32,552 nucleotides of DNA from Leucothrix mucor (GCA_015663245.1 DQSN01000079.1:1-32552); one strand, 5' to 3'; counted from the first letter of the stretch, positions 1 to 8,209 are shown. The notes: a model not told the origin generated them from the sequence alone. Numbers and translations: made by a program.

Positions 1-225
1 CGTATGACAGTTAGGATTTCTTGGGCGTGGAGCAGGTCTAACAGGTGCAGTAACTACAGGAGCTGGCTTTACTACGACAGGAGCTGGCTTTACTACGACA
101 GGAGCTGGTTTAGCTGGTGCTGGTGTAGCAACTGCGGGCTCCTGAATTTGTTGTTGCGAACAACCCGTTGTAAATAATCCTGCCAATACGAGAGATGCGA
201 GTGAAATTTTTTGTTTTCTGTTCAT
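1..225 (-). CDS. Proline-rich lipoprotein, 3' end outside window
   Basis: The first 75 codons of a gene that runs off the left edge. It starts at the ATG at 225, with a GGGGA-like ribosome site a few bases upstream. The N-terminus has a lysine/arginine-containing n-region, a hydrophobic stretch and a TTGC lipobox-like end (Cys about residue 22), so it is probably exported and lipidated. Position -3 of the lipobox is Thr rather than the usual Leu, which is slightly atypical. Ser at +2 would send it to the outer membrane. The mature part is a low-complexity Ala/Pro/Val/Lys linker with a PAPVVVK repeat, as in proteins that span the periplasm or peptidoglycan. The functional domain lies beyond the window, so no function is assigned. 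It is transcribed away from the ECF sigma gene. Confidence 0.8.
   Translation of the reverse strand, partial: MNRKQKISLASLVLAGLFTTGCSQQQIQEPAVATPAPAKPAPVVVKPAPVVVKPAPVVTAPVRPAPRPRNPNCHT
57..111. repeat. 21-bp in-frame tandem repeat (2.6 copies)
   Basis: Two identical 21-bp units (57-77 and 78-98) and a partial third copy (99-111), encoding a 7-residue PAPVVVK repeat in the lipoprotein. Identity at the DNA level suggests recent duplication by slippage. Copy number could vary between strains. Confidence 0.85.
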
Positions 226-635
226 TAGTTGTGTCCCCATTTATAAATGATGTAGGTTAAATATAAAATATTGTATTTACCCTCTGCGCCAAGTGGATGT
301 TAAAGGATATAGCCGCTCCTTTTGTAAACTCTTGGTATTTCATGTTGTTGAAAGTATGAAATAGAAAATAAATATCAATTATTTTTGTTTATTAGCTTGA
401 TAACTATAATCTTGTCTAATACTACAACAGTTTTCCGACAAATAGAATATAAAAGATGATATTTGGGATAGGGTTCCGATGAGGTATCGTATTTTCTATA
501 GCTTTCTGAAGAAGGTTGTAGTTTTACTGAGTTTTGGTGAAACCCATAAATACAAGAGCCATCATTAGTCTATGCAACGACATCAGGTTATTTAGGAGGT
601 GCAGCTAAGTGGTAAAAAATAGACAAAATCATTTG
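226..635. other. Intergenic, no supported gene
   Basis: This AT-rich stretch of 410 nt holds only very short open frames. One is a 30-codon GTG frame at 609-701 behind a TAGGAGGT sequence, but it runs antisense through the 59-codon gene. Another is a 28-codon ATG frame at 480-566. Neither is supported. It presumably contains the promoters for the divergent genes, but I see no convincing -35/-10 pair. Confidence 0.5.
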
Positions 636-815
636 CTAGGCAATTTTCTTATAAGGGATTATTTCTATAATTGCCGAGGGGGTAATCTCTATTTCCACTA
701 ATGCAGGGTGTATGCGGCGTATATTAACGCTATTTCCTTTTGCCTTTTCCTCTGCTCTTATTTGCATTACTTGTTGAGTACTAAGGTTCTCTCGAATTAT
801 TTCTACGGGGGGCAT
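636..815 (-). CDS. Small hypothetical protein, 59 aa
   Basis: A complete frame with an ATG at 815 and a TAG at 636-638. It has a textbook ribosome-binding site, AAGGAG, 7 nt before the start. The product begins MPPVEIIREN, has a charged helical-looking middle (QIRAEEKAKG), then short segments rich in Ile/Val that look like beta strands. It has no signal peptide, membrane segment or cysteine. I do not recognise a family. The strong Shine-Dalgarno sequence, the coherent composition and the small inverted repeat in its upstream region argue for a real gene. Its brevity and lack of a known homologue argue for caution. It lies between the lipoprotein and the divergent ECF sigma gene, so it could share regulation with that module. 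Confidence 0.55.
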   Translation of the reverse strand: MPPVEIIRENLSTQQVMQIRAEEKAKGNSVNIRRIHPALVEIEITPSAIIEIIPYKKIA

Positions 816-853
816 CGTATTACTCCTTTAAGGTGATATTCACTATATTGGGG

Positions 854-870
854 ATCACTATAAAAGTGAT
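854..870. promoter_or_regulatory. Small inverted repeat upstream of 59-aa gene
   Basis: ATCACT and AGTGAT arms separated by 5 nt, about 40 bp upstream of the 59-codon gene. On the minus strand a TATAGTGA motif occurs twice here. It could be an operator or promoter element. No other evidence. Confidence 0.25.
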
Positions 871-1062
871 TAAAATTAAGACAAAGAGTCTGTTGGAAGG
901 TATAAGTTGGCTTTTCAGGAGTCAAAAGTAGCGAGAAATTTTTTGATAATAGGGCGTATATCAAGGAGTCTGATCAAGAAGGGCTTTCGTTTTTCTTTTA
1001 ACTGCTAAATAGAGTGGAAAATTTTTAATCAATAGTGTTTCCCCACTTTTGAAGATGTCTAT

Positions 1063-1088
1063 TTTTTTGTGAGAAATATCACAAAAAA
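1063..1088. promoter_or_regulatory. CRP-type operator upstream of ECF sigma gene
   Basis: A perfect inverted repeat with 10-bp arms TTTTTTGTGA and TCACAAAAAA around a 6-bp spacer. The core TGTGA-N6-TCACA is the CRP/Vfr consensus. Its centre (1075.5) lies about 40.5 bp upstream of the start point predicted from the -10 box at 1104-1109, which is where class II CRP activators bind. The core fits CRP better than FNR (TTGAT-N4-ATCAA). Which CRP/FNR-family protein acts here is not shown. Confidence 0.7.
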
Positions 1089-1103
1089 TACGCTATTCCT
1101 GTC

Positions 1104-1109
1104 TATAAT
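1104..1109 (+). promoter_or_regulatory. -10 box (TATAAT) of ECF sigma promoter
   Basis: Perfect TATAAT hexamer. The -35 position (about 1081-1086) has no TTGACA-like sequence and overlaps the right arm of the CRP-type site, as expected for an activator-dependent class II promoter. The predicted start near 1116 gives a leader of about 26 nt carrying an AAGGA ribosome site. Confidence 0.6.
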
Positions 1110-1141
1110 ATTCATACCCCGTAAATTAAGGAACCAGTGCT

Positions 1142-1696
1142 ATGTCTGCGACCATTGCTTATACTAATAATACTATTATCCCTGATGCAGAGTTAAAAAC
1201 TGCTGAACTAACGCCGACTATTTACCCAGAGTTAAAGCGTTTGGCTGCACGCCATATGTTTAAAGAACGTATTGGGCATACCATTACTCCAACTGTTTTG
1301 GTTAATGAAACGTACTTAAAACTGCTTAAAGGAAATCGTTTAAAAGTTGTTGATAAGCATCATTTTCTTGCTATTTCTAGTCGCTGTATGCGCCAAATAT
1401 TAGTGGATTATTCGCGTGAGCGTAATGCTCTAAAACGCGGTGGCTCGGATGTATTGTTAACTTTAAAAGAGGAGTTGGCGGAGTCTAATGACCAAGAAAC
1501 GATTGATGTATTGCAGCTTGATAATGCTTTACAAAAACTAGAACTGCGTGACCCTGTTCAGGTGCGTATTGTTGAGCTACGTTTTTTCTCAGGGATGACT
1601 AATATTGAAATATCTGAGGTGTTAGGCATTTCTCCTGCAACTATCAAACGTAAATGGGCATTGGCTAAAGCTTGGTTATATCGAGAAATGGCTTGA
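1142..1696 (+). CDS. ECF sigma factor, Sig-70_X6 type (ECF43-like)
   Basis: An ECF-family RNA polymerase sigma factor of 184 aa. Region 2 spans about residues 25-100, with the family-typical segments TVLVNETYLKL, FLAISSRCMRQILVDY and the NALKRGG end. Region 4 (about 125-182) holds the helix-turn-helix around MTNIEISEVLGISPATIKR. These segments match the Sig-70_X6 family (TIGR02999), which often sits next to Ser/Thr kinase genes. No anti-sigma factor gene is seen. A membrane Ser/Thr kinase lies on the same strand 0.9 kb downstream. In the Vibrio EcfP/PknT pair the kinase activates its sigma by phosphorylating a Thr in region 2. Candidate residues here are Thr47, 49, 51 and 57. The N-terminal 20 residues are not typical of the family. 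The promoter carries a CRP-like site. Confidence 0.88.
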   Translation: MSATIAYTNNTIIPDAELKTAELTPTIYPELKRLAARHMFKERIGHTITPTVLVNETYLKLLKGNRLKVVDKHHFLAISSRCMRQILVDYSRERNALKRGGSDVLLTLKEELAESNDQETIDVLQLDNALQKLELRDPVQVRIVELRFFSGMTNIEISEVLGISPATIKRKWALAKAWLYREMA

Positions 1697-2030
1697 TGTA
1701 TTAGATTTTTCAGTCAATTAATAGTTCTTCTAAAAGGGTTGCTTGCTTAATCGCAAAGTGTAAATCTCGGGGCAGCTTACGGAGCACGAAAAGAAAGAGA
1801 GCAAGTCAAATCAGCTCAACTTGTTTTAAAACTAGAGTAAGTTAGCTGTTCCTTCGTCGCTGTTTTGTCATCTATTTCTTGATTCGAGATGAAAGGTGTC
1901 TCTAACAATCCCGCATCATAAAATGTATTAGTTTTTAGGAAAAAATAGATGTTTTATCCCATTCTAAGTTGGTAGTAGCTTTTATCAACCATACTTTTTG
2001 AAGGTTTTTTTATAGTGCAAGGTAAAAAAC
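1697..2030. other. Intergenic, 334 nt, nothing recognised
   Basis: No open frame with a ribosome site, no convincing terminator hairpin and no tRNA-like fold seen. It separates the sigma gene from the dinB-like/kinase pair, so these may or may not be co-transcribed. Confidence 0.4.
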
Positions 2031-2567
2031 ATGAGTGAAAAATCACAGCTTATTTTAATGGCTAAATATAATAAGTTGATGAATCAACGCTTGTTGGCGG
2101 CTTCCGAAAAATTATCAGCAAGCAGCTTAGCGGAAGATAAAGGCGCATTTTTTAAATCTGTTATTGCGAGCTTAAACCATATTTTGATTGGAGATCTTTT
2201 ATGGCTAACACGCTTTGCTAGCCATTCCAGCTCATATGCTTCCCTAAAGCCACTCTTCGAGAAGCAAAAACCTGCGGGTTTAGATGTTATTTTATATGCT
2301 GATTTATCTGATTTTAGCCTTGAGAGGGCAAACATCGATAATATTATTATCGCATGGTGCGATGAAGTTAAGGAGGAGGACTTAGATAGTTCTTTGCGGC
2401 ATAAGAACTTTAAAGGCATAGAATTTAATAAGCGTTTGGGGGATTTAGTCCTACATCTCTTTTTACATCAAATACACCACAGAGGACAAATCACTACGCT
2501 TTTATCACAAGAAAATATTGATTTTGGCGAGACAGATTTGCCTGAAATTATTGCCAATGTCGAATGA
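2031..2567 (+). CDS. DinB-family protein
   Basis: A 178-aa protein with the DinB/YfiT four-helix-bundle layout. The putative metal-binding histidines are His50 (in SLNHIL), His146 and His150 (in HLFLHQIHHRGQ, the HxxxH end that defines the family). DinB-like proteins are metal-binding, usually cytoplasmic, and include thiol-dependent transferases. The substrate here is unknown, and the name does not mean DNA polymerase IV. It starts at ATG 2031 behind an AAGG ribosome site. Its last 11 bp overlap the start of the kinase gene, so the two are probably translated from one message. A role with the kinase/sigma pair is suggested by position only. Confidence 0.85.
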   Translation: MSEKSQLILMAKYNKLMNQRLLAASEKLSASSLAEDKGAFFKSVIASLNHILIGDLLWLTRFASHSSSYASLKPLFEKQKPAGLDVILYADLSDFSLERANIDNIIIAWCDEVKEEDLDSSLRHKNFKGIEFNKRLGDLVLHLFLHQIHHRGQITTLLSQENIDFGETDLPEIIANVE

Positions 2568-4743
2568 GAGTAAACAAGTAGGTAGCTTTGAGGAAGTCGA
2601 GCTGCTATTCGATGGAGCTACTCAGCTAGAAGCGCAGGAGCAGCTTGCTTATTTGCAGGCAACGGCTTCATCAAAGCTTATTATTACGGAAGTGTTAGAG
2701 TTATTGCAAGCACATAATAGCTTGGGTGGATTTCTCACCAAACCACTGAAAATTGATGATTTACAAGCACCTATTTGTCCTGATTTAACGGAACGACGGG
2801 TAGGAGTTTGGCAAGTAGATCATTTAATTGGTCAAGGTGGTATGGGTAGGGTGTATCTTGCACACCGTGCTGATGGTGAGTATGAGCAGAAAGTTGCTTT
2901 TAAAGTGGTCGAATTTAAAAGCTTCGATAATGAGTCTTTTTTTAAAGAGCGCCAAATCCTTGCTGATTTAGATCACCCTAATATTGTTTCATTATTTGAT
3001 GCGGGTACTTTAGAGGAAGGTTTTCCTTATCTGGTAATGGAATATATTGATGGTACTCCTCTTGATAAATATGTCCGCCAACAACAAAATATTTCACAGC
3101 AACAACTTATTATTTTATTTCTTAATCTCTGTAAAGTAGTTCAATCAGCACATGGGCATGGCATTATTCATTGCGACCTTAAGCCAAGTAATATACTGGT
3201 GACACAAGACGGTGTTCTGAAGTTGTTAGATTTTGGTATTGCCCAGTCACTACTTGCTCTCAATTCTGATAAAGATAATAAAAACAAGAAACTATTTTCA
3301 TTTACCCCAGAGTATTCTAGTGCGAGCCGCCATCAACAAAAATCTCCCAATGTACAAGATGATATTTTTAGTTTAGGGGTTATTTTTGCGCAAATTTTAA
3401 CGGGAAAAGCTCCGTATACTAAAAAAACATCTGATTACGCTCAGCCCGACACAAAGAAAATTGCCGTTGAAATTGATGATGAATTGCGCCAAATTTTTTC
3501 AAGCTCAGTTGGTGAGGGTGATAAAGGTAACAAGCTGCGTTACTCCTTTTTACAGGAATTAATTGATGATCTTGGTTGGTATTTAGATAAGCTACCGATA
3601 AAAGCAATGGGGGATGGTTTTTCTTATAGAGCAAAAAAGAACTTACAAAGAAACTGGATGCTGTGGCTTTCTGGCTCACTTATTTTTTTATTGCTGGTAG
3701 CGGCTGGAATGAGCTCGTGGCAAACTCAAAAAACGGAGCAAAAGATTGACCTCATTCGTAATATGTCATCTGGATTAATCGTGTATGTGAATGATTCTTT
3801 GTCTAAAATTCCACAAACGACACCGACAAGAAAATTGCTAATTGAGTCGGTGGTTAGACAATTAGAATCATTTAGTCAACAAATGCCTGGTGATCTCGAA
3901 ATGAGCATACTGTTGGCGGATAACTATAAAAAGCTAGGTGTGGTGACGGGTAGTCCCTTTCTATTAAGTTTAGGTGATACTCAATCGTCCCGAGGTTTGT
4001 ATGATAAGGCTTTAGTGCTTTATAACGATATATTACCGCAGGTTGATGATCCTTTATTAATCCATAATAAGATTAATGATGTAAAGCGTGAAATAGGAAA
4101 ATTGTACGCCTTTCAAAAGGATATACCCAATATGAAGAAACTACTGTTGGAAATGCGCTTAGAAATGGAAGCTATTTATAGAAAGCTTCCTTTGTCAAAA
4201 CAACATGCTCTAGCTGTTACCTATATTGCAGAGGCACATGCAGAAATGCATTTGGATAACTTTACTCATTCACAAGCCTTGCTCAATCAAGCAAAGCAAA
4301 TTTTGCAAGCCTTGGGTAAAGTTGAACATACAGAAAGGTATTGGATTGAAACGCGTTTTGTTGAAGAAGAAACTGCCAATATACTGTTGTTAAAAAACAA
4401 ACCTAATGCTGCGGAGATCATTTATAAAAGCCTGCTTAAAAAAACACCCAAGCTGTCTCATTGGCGTATAGATAGGGCAAATGCACGGGTCAATATGGCT
4501 TTGGCATGCATTTATTTTAAGAAAAATAATAGAGACGATGCTTTGGAATATTTTTCTCAAGCTTTTAGTCGCTTTAAGTCTTTGAGTGAAAAATATCCCT
4601 CCGTGTTATCTTTAAAGAAAACAACACAGCGATACGCGGTGTTTAATAAAGCGGTGGTAGATACGATGGGGAATGAACATTTATCTAAACAGTTACAATG
4701 CCATCACCCACAGTCTTTTATGATGCCTTTAAATGATGGCTAA
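2557..4743 (+). CDS. Membrane Ser/Thr protein kinase with C-terminal TPR-like region
   Basis: A Hanks-type kinase of 728 aa from the ATG at 2557; a TTG at 2518 would extend it by 13 residues with no better ribosome site. The kinase domain covers about residues 84-345: glycine loop GQGGMG (92-97), catalytic Lys116 in VAFKVV, HCDLKPSN (205-212, catalytic Asp207) and DFG (225-227). Cys replaces the usual Arg before the catalytic Asp, making it a non-RD kinase, so activation-loop phosphorylation may not be the switch. One membrane helix (about 367-388) leads to a helical, TPR-like C-terminal region of about 340 residues, expected to be periplasmic and possibly sensory. It overlaps the dinB-like gene by 11 bp and is the likely partner of the ECF sigma factor upstream. 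Its end overlaps the convergent gene by 4 bp. Confidence 0.9.
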   Translation: MSNESKQVGSFEEVELLFDGATQLEAQEQLAYLQATASSKLIITEVLELLQAHNSLGGFLTKPLKIDDLQAPICPDLTERRVGVWQVDHLIGQGGMGRVYLAHRADGEYEQKVAFKVVEFKSFDNESFFKERQILADLDHPNIVSLFDAGTLEEGFPYLVMEYIDGTPLDKYVRQQQNISQQQLIILFLNLCKVVQSAHGHGIIHCDLKPSNILVTQDGVLKLLDFGIAQSLLALNSDKDNKNKKLFSFTPEYSSASRHQQKSPNVQDDIFSLGVIFAQILTGKAPYTKKTSDYAQPDTKKIAVEIDDELRQIFSSSVGEGDKGNKLRYSFLQELIDDLGWYLDKLPIKAMGDGFSYRAKKNLQRNWMLWLSGSLIFLLLVAAGMSSWQTQKTEQKIDLIRNMSSGLIVYVNDSLSKIPQTTPTRKLLIESVVRQLESFSQQMPGDLEMSILLADNYKKLGVVTGSPFLLSLGDTQSSRGLYDKALVLYNDILPQVDDPLLIHNKINDVKREIGKLYAFQKDIPNMKKLLLEMRLEMEAIYRKLPLSKQHALAVTYIAEAHAEMHLDNFTHSQALLNQAKQILQALGKVEHTERYWIETRFVEEETANILLLKNKPNAAEIIYKSLLKKTPKLSHWRIDRANARVNMALACIYFKKNNRDDALEYFSQAFSRFKSLSEKYPSVLSLKKTTQRYAVFNKAVVDTMGNEHLSKQLQCHHPQSFMMPLNDG

Positions 4744-5675
4744 AAACTTAACTCAACATAAATAGGCAGATGATCCGAATCAATAGATTTAGTCGTTTCT
4801 ATTTTCAGAGTATTGATGTTTTGGCTAATCAAAACATGATCTAAAGGTAGTTGCAATACGCTACCCACCTGCCAACTTGCTAGTATGCCTTTCCCTTGTC
4901 GTGTATTTTTTAGTGATGATGAGTTGATAAAGTTCTTATAAGCTGATGACCACTGTGTTGTATTCAAATCACCCGCTAGCACAACGGGCTTGCTACTTTT
5001 TTTGATAAACCTGCTGATTGCATCAAAGTGATATTTTTGCTGCTGGGTGATAATTTGATTCATCGGTGGAAAAGGGTGAGTTGCTAATAATAAAACTTCT
5101 TTGCCATTGATACTGCTATTTGCAGAAATGCTCGGTGTTTGGTTCTGAGAAAAATCATGGACTTGAATATTGCTTAGTGGATGTTTGCTGTATAGAGCAA
5201 TACCAAAATTATCATGGCGGGGCAGTATTTTTTGATAGGGGTAGCTTAAATGTATAGCCTTCAGAGCTGCAGCCCATTGCGGGCTCACTTCTAGTACAAC
5301 AATAAAATCTGCTGCTTGCTGTTGGATCAAATTTACAAATTTTGCCTTAGAGGGATTGCTTGATAAAACATTGGCCATTAATAAACTAAAGTCGTTTTTT
5401 GTCTGGAGATTTATAGGGGGCGCTAAATGAAGCGGGACAATCGCAATAGTATTAAGGCTCACGCCAAAAAGGGATATTAATAACCATTTTTTAGCAGTTT
5501 TACGACGATAAAAAAAACTAAAAGACAGGCTTGAAAGTAAAAAAAGCAATAAATATTGCCATTTAAAATGCGTGAATATCTCGAAGATATAATAATAGGC
5601 GCCAAAATATGACAGCAAATTAATGAGTAATAGTGCAAGCGTGAGTTGCGCTGTAATATTAAAAATGAAGGTCAA
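4740..5675 (-). CDS. Endonuclease/exonuclease/phosphatase-family membrane protein
   Basis: A 311-aa protein with three hydrophobic N-terminal segments (about residues 8-30, 38-55 and 62-82) followed by an EEP-superfamily domain (about 95-311). Visible active-site motifs are Asn102, Glu129 (VVLEVS), His200, GDLN at 235-238, DH at 279-280 and the terminal SDHLPI at 300-305. The membrane topology with a C-terminal EEP domain is common in uncharacterised bacterial proteins of this type. The substrate (nucleic acid, phospholipid or other phosphodiester) cannot be told. The frame opens with TTG at 5675; a stop lies just upstream, so no upstream ATG is available. It is 13 bp downstream of the LCIB-like gene and probably the last gene of that operon. 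Confidence 0.8.
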   Translation of the reverse strand: MTFIFNITAQLTLALLLINLLSYFGAYYYIFEIFTHFKWQYLLLFLLSSLSFSFFYRRKTAKKWLLISLFGVSLNTIAIVPLHLAPPINLQTKNDFSLLMANVLSSNPSKAKFVNLIQQQAADFIVVLEVSPQWAAALKAIHLSYPYQKILPRHDNFGIALYSKHPLSNIQVHDFSQNQTPSISANSSINGKEVLLLATHPFPPMNQIITQQQKYHFDAISRFIKKSSKPVVLAGDLNTTQWSSAYKNFINSSSLKNTRQGKGILASWQVGSVLQLPLDHVLISQNINTLKIETTKSIDSDHLPIYVELSF

Positions 5676-5688
5676 AATTCAGAGTGTT

Positions 5689-6792
5689 TTATGTTATTGA
5701 ATCTAAGCTAACTTGATCTGGGTTGACCTCTGAGCATTGCATTAGGCGGTCATATAGCTCGTCTTGCTCCATAATGGTATGTCTGCCATCGGCATGTTGC
5801 ACGTAAGCAGCCCATGGTACAAATTGAGTTTGGGCAAATGAGTGCTCATCATCAGGAGAGTAATCAATGTTCAAACCCGCAATGTAGATTAAGTTTCGAC
5901 CATGGTAGCTTTCTTCTCTTACGATAGAGCGGTAAGCACGATCAAACTCTACTTGAATATTAATCTCGGCTGCGCTTAGCATGGGCTCTGTTGATGTCAC
6001 TATCCATGGAATAAAGGGGTAAAGATTTTGCTCTACTTGGTGAGTATCAGTCGTAATTTCACGCTTATATTCAAATAGGCTGGGTTTTAAATATTTGCCA
6101 ATTTCTTGAGGTTTTTCTGGCCATGAGAAATCTTGCTCACTCATATAGGCTTTGAAATCTTTGGATACTCGATATGTTTTACTGGTGCTAAGCACGCGTA
6201 CAGACTTGCTCAGTTTCTGAGTTGATTTTTCTAGCTCAATAATATCCTTCAGATTAATAAACAAGCCTTCTACATATTCTTGGCTTAATAGCTGTTTGTC
6301 GATAGTGACAAAACTACCTTCTTCTGTACGATATAGAAGAATATTTTCACTGGCAAATTGATACTCATCACGATACCACTCAAGGATATGATCGATCATG
6401 CCGCAGTTAGATGAAAACTGTTGATCGCTTGTCTGTATGCGGCGATAGGTTCCGAATGTTTCTGTGTTTGGATCATAACCAACATGGCTCGCTTGAATGA
6501 TGGCAAGGTCTTGACCATGATGCGCATGAGGGCTATGACGTCCTGTTGCCATTACGCCTCCAACTAAACCATGATCAAAGGGGAAAGCCCCAAAATGTTT
6601 GCTAATGAGAATAATGGGTAAGCCCTGACTTTCGTCGGAGCAGAATGCACGTGAAGGAACTATTTTTCCTGCGGTCATGCCTTCTTCTAAACAAAAATTA
6701 TAGAACCTTGCCATAAAGCTATGATAGTCAATGGTCTTTTCTTCTATTGCAAAGTTGCCAAGTATGGATTGCAAGCGTAAATTTGAGATCAT
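5689..6792 (-). CDS. Putative LCIB-like (beta-carbonic-anhydrase-fold) protein
   Basis: A 367-aa soluble protein with no signal peptide. The N-terminal half carries a set of motifs I recall from LCIB/C-type carbonic anhydrases: CSDE (Cys51-Glu54), a GGVMATGRHSP loop (78-88), SHVGYD (His103) and SSNCG (Cys130). Cys51, His103 and Cys130 would be the zinc ligands and Asp53 part of the catalytic dyad. If right, it would interconvert CO2 and bicarbonate or be an inactive relative. The C-terminal half (about 190-367) is extra and unrecognised. The gene overlaps the upstream aminotransferase by 4 bp (ATGA), a sign of translational coupling. The assignment rests on motif memory without an alignment. 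A different zinc or cofactor enzyme of unknown function is the alternative. Confidence 0.5.
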   Translation of the reverse strand: MISNLRLQSILGNFAIEEKTIDYHSFMARFYNFCLEEGMTAGKIVPSRAFCSDESQGLPIILISKHFGAFPFDHGLVGGVMATGRHSPHAHHGQDLAIIQASHVGYDPNTETFGTYRRIQTSDQQFSSNCGMIDHILEWYRDEYQFASENILLYRTEEGSFVTIDKQLLSQEYVEGLFINLKDIIELEKSTQKLSKSVRVLSTSKTYRVSKDFKAYMSEQDFSWPEKPQEIGKYLKPSLFEYKREITTDTHQVEQNLYPFIPWIVTSTEPMLSAAEINIQVEFDRAYRSIVREESYHGRNLIYIAGLNIDYSPDDEHSFAQTQFVPWAAYVQHADGRHTIMEQDELYDRLMQCSEVNPDQVSLDSIT

Positions 6793-8081
6793 AGTTGATA
6801 GTACTCGTTAATAGCTTCGCCAATTTTTTCTAAGGTTTGAGTAAAGATTGCATCATCCTCTTGTAATAGCGTCATGCGAAAGCCATTAATATGGCTGCCA
6901 AAACCTGTTAGCGGTACGACACAAATACCTTTAGACCCCATTAACTCATAAGAAAATTGGAAGTCTTCAGATAGCTGGTTTTTTTGTAATAAATCATCCA
7001 AAAACAACCTAACGGCTTTATTTTTTGCGTTGAGTTGCGCGCGTGGTAGTTCTAGTAACTCAAGTACTAAATAGAAAACACCTTTAGGTTTGTTGACGCG
7101 TACTTGTGAGTTTTTTTGGAAAAATTCAACGGCTTCAGTAGCACGCTTTTCATATTTATTTAAGCGTGATGCTAGGTATGCTTTATATTTAGGATGAGCG
7201 TAGAGATGAGGCAAAATAACTTGGGGCAAGGTAGTCGAGCAGACCTCTAGCATTTTTGCCAATAGAATCATTTTGATGTAGTCGCGGAAACTATCATCTT
7301 TTTCGGCATTGTAAATTTCTACCCAACCACAGCGAGAGCCTGGCCATGGAATATCTTTACTAATACCTTTTAGGCTCAAGCCTGGTACATCACCAATGAT
7401 CTCATGTAGTAGCGTCATTTTAACGCCTTCAAAGGTCATATGGTGGTATATCTCATCAAAGATTAAGAAGCAGTCGTAACGCCTTGCGATATCGACAATT
7501 TTTTCTAATGTTTCTCGTTTGTAAACACTGCCAGTAGGATTGTTTGGATTAATGACTAGAATGGCGACAATATGATCATTATATTTAACTTTATTTTCTA
7601 TTTCTTCAATATCTGGTTCCCAATCATTTTCAGGATCTAATGCGTAAGAGATAAAGTTACAGCCTGCGTGCATGGCTTCTGCGGTTGCATGAGATGGGTA
7701 GGTAGGGGAGGGAACTAAGACACGGACTTCACGTGGTAGATTGTTGATAATTTTATTAATAGCTTCACCTAAGCCATTGAAGAATAAAATATCATCAACG
7801 GTACAGATTTTATCACTTGAGAAATTATCTAAAACAAACTGGCGTGCCTCAATAAAACCACGTGAATCTGTGTAGGCAAAGGTTTCGTCTTTAGCAATAT
7901 GTTGCTGGGTGATTTCTTTCATCCAATCAGGTACAGCTTCACCTGCTGAAACAGGGTCACCTATGTTTTCCCAGATCATGGAAAAATTGCCTAGTTGTTC
8001 TAATTGCTTGCCGATTAAAACAACTTCTCTAATGGGGTAGCTTAATAATGTGCTATCTGCACGTAGTAGGTTTTGCCGCAC
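6789..8081 (-). CDS. PLP-dependent class I/II aminotransferase
   Basis: A 430-aa fold-type I aminotransferase. It shows the NPNNPTG motif (179-185), the FDE-x-Y segment with Asp209 and Tyr212 that contacts the PLP ring, the Schiff-base Lys242 in GISKDIPWPGSRCGW and the PLP-phosphate/substrate Arg250. The N-terminal ENIGDP segment is typical of aspartate/alanine-type aminotransferases. The amino donor and acceptor cannot be determined. The start is GTG at 8081; the frame is open further upstream but has no ATG there before the promoter element. The stop overlaps the start of the LCIB-like gene, so the two products are probably made in concert. An extended -10 element lies 49-57 bp upstream. 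Confidence 0.88.
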   Translation of the reverse strand: MRQNLLRADSTLLSYPIREVVLIGKQLEQLGNFSMIWENIGDPVSAGEAVPDWMKEITQQHIAKDETFAYTDSRGFIEARQFVLDNFSSDKICTVDDILFFNGLGEAINKIINNLPREVRVLVPSPTYPSHATAEAMHAGCNFISYALDPENDWEPDIEEIENKVKYNDHIVAILVINPNNPTGSVYKRETLEKIVDIARRYDCFLIFDEIYHHMTFEGVKMTLLHEIIGDVPGLSLKGISKDIPWPGSRCGWVEIYNAEKDDSFRDYIKMILLAKMLEVCSTTLPQVILPHLYAHPKYKAYLASRLNKYEKRATEAVEFFQKNSQVRVNKPKGVFYLVLELLELPRAQLNAKNKAVRLFLDDLLQKNQLSEDFQFSYELMGSKGICVVPLTGFGSHINGFRMTLLQEDDAIFTQTLEKIGEAINEYYQL

Positions 8082-8129
8082 TGCTTCACTCTGCTTTTGT
8101 TGATAATTTTTAAGGATTTTAAGCCATTG

Positions 8130-8138
8130 ATTATAGCA
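8130..8138 (-). promoter_or_regulatory. Extended -10 promoter of aminotransferase operon
   Basis: On the minus strand the sequence reads TGCTATAAT, a perfect extended -10 (TGn plus TATAAT), about 50 bp before the GTG start. No good -35 lies 17 bp upstream, which extended -10 promoters do not need. Confidence 0.6.
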
Positions 8139-8209
8139 TGAATGATACTAAAGACTAAGGTTTAGAGAGTGAGGAAAGGGGAGGGGTGAATAAGAAGTTG
8201 ACAGGCTTT

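Noticed and set aside
57-111. CRISPR-like array
   Set aside because: Repeats are directly adjacent, without spacers, and in frame in a lipoprotein gene.
480-566. 28-codon ATG frame
   Set aside because: No clear ribosome site, no recognisable composition.
609-701. 30-codon GTG frame behind TAGGAGGT
   Set aside because: Runs antisense through the 59-codon gene and is very short; the ribosome-site match may be chance.
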